Shown here one piece after another: positions 59,701 to 64,000 of a stretch of 64,000 bases of DNA (within the stretch, counting starts at the first letter, position 1; the number at the start of each line of letters is the position of its first letter). The notes below the pieces were generated by a model, which searched no databases, was not told the DNA's origin, and was given only the letters and a program-made list of their open reading frames with translations. The translations under genes were made by a program, and so were the position numbers. Source of the stretch: Planococcus citri (lineage: Eukaryota > Arthropoda > Insecta > Hemiptera > Pseudococcidae); the NCBI RefSeq assembly GCF_950023065.1, contig NC_088680.1, forward strand, positions 22,184,559 to 22,248,558. Direction: 5' to 3'.

Positions 59701-62323
59701 CGAGCTTTTTCAAATTTGAGCCAATTTCCCAGGCAAAAACAAGGAATGTGTTTTTTTGACTAAGCAATAAGCATACTTAAAATGAAGAAAAAAAATCAGA
59801 AAATTTAATGATTGAAGGGAAAATTTTGAAATTAGTACGAATCGCTGAAACTTGAGTGAAATCAACTGCCCAAATCCGAATTTCACCATTTTGAGTCTTT
59901 CTGGAGCCTCCAGCGCGATTTTCAATTTCTCCAAAATTTTTAAATTCCCCAGAAAACTTTAAAATCAAATTTGGTAGCTAAAACTTGAGTTGTGGATTAT
60001 TTTCGGATTGTTCACCGAGTTTTTCCAAATTTGAGCTGATTTTTCCAGCAAAAACGAGGAATGTGGTTTTTTGACCAAGCATATTTAAAATGAAGAAAAA
60101 AAATCAAAAAATTCAATGACTGAAGGGAAAATTTTGAAATTAGCACTAATCGCTGTAACTTGTGTGAAACCAAGCTCCCTAATTTGAACTTCACCGAGTG
60201 CTTCTGGAGCCTCCAGCGCAATTTTTGATTTTCTTTTAAAGGTGTGGAAATCAATTTGGTAAGCAAAAAATCGAGTTGTGGCTTATTCTTGACCAGTTTA
60301 ACGAATTTATCCACGTTTGGGCCAATTTCCAGGTGGTCACTTGAAAAGTATTTTTATTGACTAGGAGAAAAATCAAAATCAAAAATTTTTTGATCGCAAA
60401 GAAATTTTTAAGATTTACACGAGTGGCCGTATTTTACGTAGGGAATCCGAATTTCTCATTTCCAGTCATTCTGGAGCCTCCAGCACAATTTCCGATTTTT
60501 ACAGTATTTTCCAATTTCTTCAAAAAGCTTGAAAATTAAATTATGTAGCTAAAAATCGCGTCCCTGCTAATTTTCCACCAGTTCAACGAGTTTACTAACA
60601 ATTGTTGTGATCAGGGCTTGTACTCAAATTTTTCTCAAAAAAAGTAACTTTAGTAACCAAAAAAGCTGGAAAAAGTAACCAAAAAGTAACCAAAAAAGTG
60701 ACCAAAAAAATTTTCAATGCAAAAAATAGAGGTGAGGTGACCGAAAAACTCTGATCCATACAAAACTTTAAACTACTACATTTTATTTTCAGACGTCTGA
60801 TGAAGCGATGTGTTGGAGGGGGGGGGCTGAAATTCTCCCAACTTTTCACGCTAAATTTTCCCAATGTTTACTCTACCCCCTCCCCCAACATGATTTTTCC
60901 AAATAATTGGTCAGATATTGATTACATTATGTTTTTGGAATTTGTCGAGTTCATTTTTCCATTTTAGGAAATGTTTGAAAATTGCAGTAGTAGAATTCAT
61001 ATCTGCCCGAGCGAAGCGAGGGCGAAAGCTGCGAAAAATTTATGATTCGAAACATAAAACAACCTCATTTTTCAAGCAAGAAGTTGATTTTCGTGGCTTC
61101 AAAACTTTCAAATTTTAAAAGTTTTCAGAAAATTACATATACCTAAGTACCTATTTGTTACGTGTAAAAATGAGTAAACGCCCGAGCGAAGCGAGGGCGA
61201 AAGCTGCGAAAATTGATAATATGAGACGTAAAACAACGTCATTCCTGATAATGTAAATAAAAAGTTGATTTTCTTGGCTTCAAAATTTTCAATTTTTCAG
61301 GAGATTATTACGTATATTCATAGAAATATGAATAAAAGCCCGAGCGAAGCGAGGGCAAAAGCTTTTGAAAATTCACAATTCCTGAGAGGTAAAACAGCAT
61401 CATTTTTGATGAAAAGAAAAAGAGTTCTAGGTAAAATTTTGAAGAAAAAAAAAGGAAATTTGTGAAAAAAACTCGGAAAAAGTAACTTTTAGTAACCAAA
61501 ATTTTTAAAAAGTAACCAAAAGTTACTATTAGTAACTTTAGTAACTTGGTTACTTAAAAAGTAACCGAGTACAAGCCCTGCTGTGATTTCCGGTCGAACA
61601 TCTCGAATTTACTCTTTGAAAAATACGAATAATCAAAAGTCGCTGGTCAAAAAAAAAAAACACACTCGATGTGCCCACTTTTAAATCAAAGAGGACAATT
61701 CTCACATGATAGTTCAACTTATCAATCCACATTATCCATACTACACTCGATATTCACCTCGAACACCGATAAATCGTCTTTCCGGTAAATTTCAGTTCCT
61801 GGAGGAAACTTCCACGTGCACTTTCCTTGATGCCTTTCAACAACAGCCTTACTTTTGGTGTATTTCAAACAAAATTCGCATAAGAAAAGTTTTGGTAACC
61901 TGGAAAACAAAACAAAAAAATTAACCAAAATTAGAGCCAATTTCAAATTCAAGACACTCTTTAAAATAACGATCGACTCGAGGCTACTTTACCTAGCGTA
62001 TTCTTGAGGAAAAGGAGACGAATACCAAGTTTTAATTTCCCATCTACCGAATTCGATGGCAGCTGGACACCTTGGTTCTTCGTTGGACGCCGATCCCGGT
62101 GAAGGCGAGTCAAACACAGCGGCAGATTCTTGAGCTAACGATTCAGTTGCCTGGAATACAATCTCAAATTAATAATCCATTTAGAAATATTGACAATTTT
62201 CGATAGAGTTCTAACAAGTTACCTTTTTCGCTCGCCGTTGAGCTTCTTGAAAAAGTTCGATATCTTTATGGGTTACACCGGAAGGTAAATCAGCCGCTAG
62301 CAATTTACTCATGCTATTTATCA
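47726..62323 (-). CDS. enok: KAT6-family MYST histone acetyltransferase (MOZ/MORF/Enok), 5' end outside window
   Basis: Acetylates histone H3 in a complex with BRPF, ING5 and Eaf6. Fourteen minus-strand exons are visible: 62323-62223, 62150-61993, 61899-61758, 58326-58195, 58108-57985, 57904-57737, 57649-57438, 57362-57154, 57079-56836, 55917-55797, 55713-55362, 55273-54985, 54904-54386, 51103-47726. All are GT-AG and in phase, about 2,048 residues. In visible numbering, the MYST domain spans about 55-345: C2HC finger (Cys93, Cys96, His109, Cys113), KIYCQTLCLLAKLFLDHKTL, Cys199 in NVSCIMT, acetyl-CoA loop QYQRKGYG (205-212) and catalytic Glu233 in TPEKPLSDLG. An acidic/basic tail with an AT-hook-like GRPPKLTR precedes an 1,125-residue Ser/Pro/His/Gln-rich last exon. 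The first visible exon starts mid-codon, so the N-terminal H15/PHD part lies beyond 64,000. Confidence 0.95.
49880..49980 (-). repeat. Gln/His-coding trinucleotide tract in KAT6
   Basis: Interrupted CAG/CAA/CAT-type codons encode a run of about 30 Gln and His residues. The repeat mix of CAA, CAG, CAC and CAT codons should slow slippage, but length polymorphism is likely. Confidence 0.8.
51590..53960. repeat. Large imperfect tandem duplications in a KAT6 intron
   Basis: The anchor TATATCACTCAA lies at about 51,605, 52,627 and 53,438, with matching downstream text (ATCAAAATTCTGAAA, GAAAATTTCAATGAT). TTGAAGTTTGAAT/GTTTGATTTTAAAACTGG appears at about 51,860 and 52,880, followed in both copies by a long G run and CAAAATTGCAT. 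Period is about 1,020 bp, with a shorter third copy. A 50-bp direct duplication lies at 53,717-53,816. Confidence 0.75.
55918..56835. other. KAT6 intron, nothing further seen
   Basis: A 918-bp intron between two in-phase exons. AT-rich, no repeats or nested gene recognised. Confidence 0.5.
58670..60545. repeat. Six-copy tandem array, unit about 300 bp
   Basis: The palindromic core CTGGAGCCTCCAGC occurs at 58983, 59274, 59583, 59901, 60203 and 60471 (steps of 291, 309, 318, 302 and 268 bp). Between cores the units share ATTTCTCCAGAA, GGGCAGCTAAAAAT, ACGAGTTTTTTT and AGGTG..ACCTGGAGTG. The array fills much of the 3.4-kb intron between the zinc-finger exon and the next MYST exon. A related single unit is in the Tau intron at 22.25 kb. 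Confidence 0.88.
60612..61580. mobile_element. Non-autonomous DNA transposon with CAGGGCTTGTACTC ends
   Basis: A 969-bp element with perfect 14-bp inverted ends, CAGGGCTTGTACTC and GAGTACAAGCCCTG, with AGTAACC/GGTTACT-rich subterminal arrays. Flanks GTTGTGAT and GCTGTGAT form an imperfect 8-bp duplication if the right end is taken one base inward, so a hAT origin is plausible. It carries three internal copies of CCCGAGCGAAGCGAGGGC. No transposase. Confidence 0.75.
61003..61400. repeat. Three direct copies of a GC-rich GCCCGAGCGAAGCGAGGGC unit
   Basis: The word starts at about 61,004, 61,181 and 61,339, inside the element above. Each copy is followed by AAAGC..GAAAA and TAAAAC, and then by TTGATTTTCKTGGCTTCAAA in the first two. 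The core is strikingly GC-rich in AT-rich surroundings, and its ends GCCC/GGGC can pair. Confidence 0.8.
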
Positions 62324-64000
62324 CTGTAAAACACAAACAAACGAATACCTCTAAGTACATCACATAAATAAATCAAAAATCAAATCGATTCGTAAATTAA
62401 AAATATTAAAATAATAATAAATCAAAAAAATCGTCATTATACTTCGAAGCAATTGACTCGATCCTCTTGCAATTATAACAAAATTTTTCATCAAAGTATT
62501 CTACCAGTCCTCAAAAGTCACTCCTCGACTAACACGGTCGTCGAAATCGTCCGCAGATCTCATTTACATTTTGTTAGCCACGTGTGAGTACGGTATCGTG
62601 AAGAGTGCGCAGATTTGTCGAAGAAGAAGCAATCATCTATCGAGATATTATATACATAAACTAGCGGTACGATTATACATATAGCCAGCGTGTGTGTGCG
62701 AACTCTCGCCTCATAGGTTACTTTGATTCCTCTTTCCACGTATATAGGTAATCGTTTATCCGGTCTTTCGGTGTGTATCACGATACAATATCATAGATTA
62801 ATAATTATTTTAAAAAGTATTATAATATTTATGCGCTACATTGTGCCTTCGAGTGCGTTTACGTAAAATGGTGCGTCGCGTCTCACGCTTCTTTGCCATC
62901 ATCGTGTAAATACACACGCTTATCGTAGCATCCGATTAAGTGGATGTTTTAAAATTATTATTAATCAAAGTACAATGCGGCGGTGATAACAGTTGAAAAC
63001 CGGCTTGGACAATTAAATCGAATCTAACGCTAATAATATCGTCTCACATAGTTCATTTTTCTTACAAACAATACAACACAGAAGGTAACTTAAGATTTAT
63101 TTACTGTTTGCAATAATTGAGAAAGGAGAAAAGGGGCGAGAGAAGACGAGACATAGGAAACTTCAAAATTGAGCTTCAATTTTTCATTATTCTCCTTGCA
63201 GAGAAGACATTTGAGTGACTTACGCAATCTGAAGAGTAAATAGTGAGCAAACAAAAAGCCAAACTCTCAGGCTACAGGTGAGAACGGTAATAGAAAAAGA
63301 TGAAATGCCACACAGAAATTCACAGAAGAAGCGAAAAAAAAATTCCCATCAACTAAGAATTTTTACATAAAAATTAGATATTCACAATTTTTCCAACTCG
63401 ATTAGCACTTCTTTCCGAAGATCCTCAGCAAGGTTCAAATCTTCAACTTTGAATTCAGTATCTCCTGTTCAACTGGACAAAGATTACGAAAAATAAAACA
63501 TTCAGAAATCTGACGGCTCAAGAATATCTCCACGAATGAAAATCATCATCATATTCAAAAAATAATTCGACTGCTGAGGTTCAAAAAAGAGTAAAATTAG
63601 AAAATGAAAGAATTTTTCCTCGACAGTGACCAATACAGAACAAGCTGAATGACCATGGATCTTTTTTTTTGACCACGATACCTCAGAATGGAAAATGGAA
63701 TCCTCCTCAGGAAGAAGCGAGGAGGGAGAGAAGGCGAAGCAGAATTCTTTTTTCCAATTAATATTACTAAATACACACAGAAAAAAATTGACGAATTACA
63801 ATCATGGATTTTATAGCAGAATCCAGCTGCAGATTTGCATCCAGATCAAGAATTTCACAGAGAGATAAAGGAGAACTGGGGGTGGGGGTGGGGGGAATCA
63901 GGCGGAGATTTATTCAAGATGCTTCTAGAGAGACGAAAGGAAGATCAAAGCCAAGCTGGATTTTTTCCTCGCGTTTTGCCACAAAAATTATGAAAAAAAA
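62324..64000 (-). other. KAT6 intron running off the right edge
   Basis: The acceptor at 62324-62325 implies an upstream exon, but none with KAT6 PHD or H15 features is recognisable before 64,000. The minus-strand open frame at 62560-62781 has no family resemblance and no donor in phase. The DNA is of mixed composition with purine tracts near 63,120 and 63,700-63,900. Confidence 0.5.

Noticed and set aside
62560..62781. A 73-codon minus-strand frame as the missing KAT6 N-terminal exon
   Set aside because: It shows no PHD or H15 residues, and no donor leads in phase to 62323.
1..64000. tRNA genes
   Set aside because: I looked for B-box-like GGTTCGAATCC words with a matching A box and cloverleaf and saw none. 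A covariance scan would be needed to exclude them fully.

Overview
The window is animal nuclear DNA, AT-rich and intron-rich, with GT-AG introns, AATAAA poly(A) signals and many small non-autonomous DNA transposons. The gene set (an insect-type Tau with a tubulin-binding repeat array, a KAT6/Enok acetyltransferase, CDK2, RpL15, HYPK, DDX52, a SAC3D1-like protein and NAXE) fits an insect. The scattered TAGGTA-type tracts and overall texture make me lean to a hemipteran such as a mealybug or scale insect, but that species guess is weak. No bacterial operons, CRISPR arrays, viral genes or tRNAs were seen.

Layout. 1-11,547 is non-coding: AT-rich DNA, a less AT-rich block at about 3.0-5.3 kb, a short TA-flanked MITE and a degenerate minisatellite at 6.9-7.5 kb. 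From 11,548 to 30,466 on the plus strand lies a Tau/MAP gene of nine joined coding exons plus an alternative last exon. All splice phases agree. It yields a 675-residue short form and a 1,285-residue form whose last exon encodes a 615-residue low-complexity tail. Its introns hold a piggyBac-type MITE with TTAA duplications, several foldback elements, and possibly a small spliced antisense transcript. From 31.5 to 43.3 kb the genes are densely packed: CDK2 (-), RpL15 (+) with six box C/D snoRNAs in two introns, HYPK (-), DDX52 (+), SAC3D1-like (+) and NAXE (-). CDK2/RpL15 and HYPK/DDX52 are divergent pairs, and SAC3D1/NAXE converge with stop codons only 8 bp apart. 43.9-46.1 kb is degenerate repeat DNA carrying a hAT-type MITE. 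From 62.3 down to 47.7 kb on the minus strand are 14 exons of a KAT6 (MOZ/MORF/Enok) acetyltransferase: the whole MYST domain and a huge low-complexity C-terminus. Its 5' exons lie beyond the right edge.

The genes are housekeeping or regulatory (cytoskeleton, cell cycle, ribosome, RNA helicase, metabolite repair, chromatin) and do not form one pathway. The most distinctive content is (i) the snoRNA cluster in RpL15, with four tandem paralogues in one intron and two in another; (ii) a 42-nt microexon that interrupts the canonical Tau repeat spacing; (iii) two mutually exclusive Tau C-termini; (iv) chained ATGA-overlapping upstream ORFs before CDK2; and (v) several very young, perfect or near-perfect foldback elements, one 75 bp upstream of a start codon.
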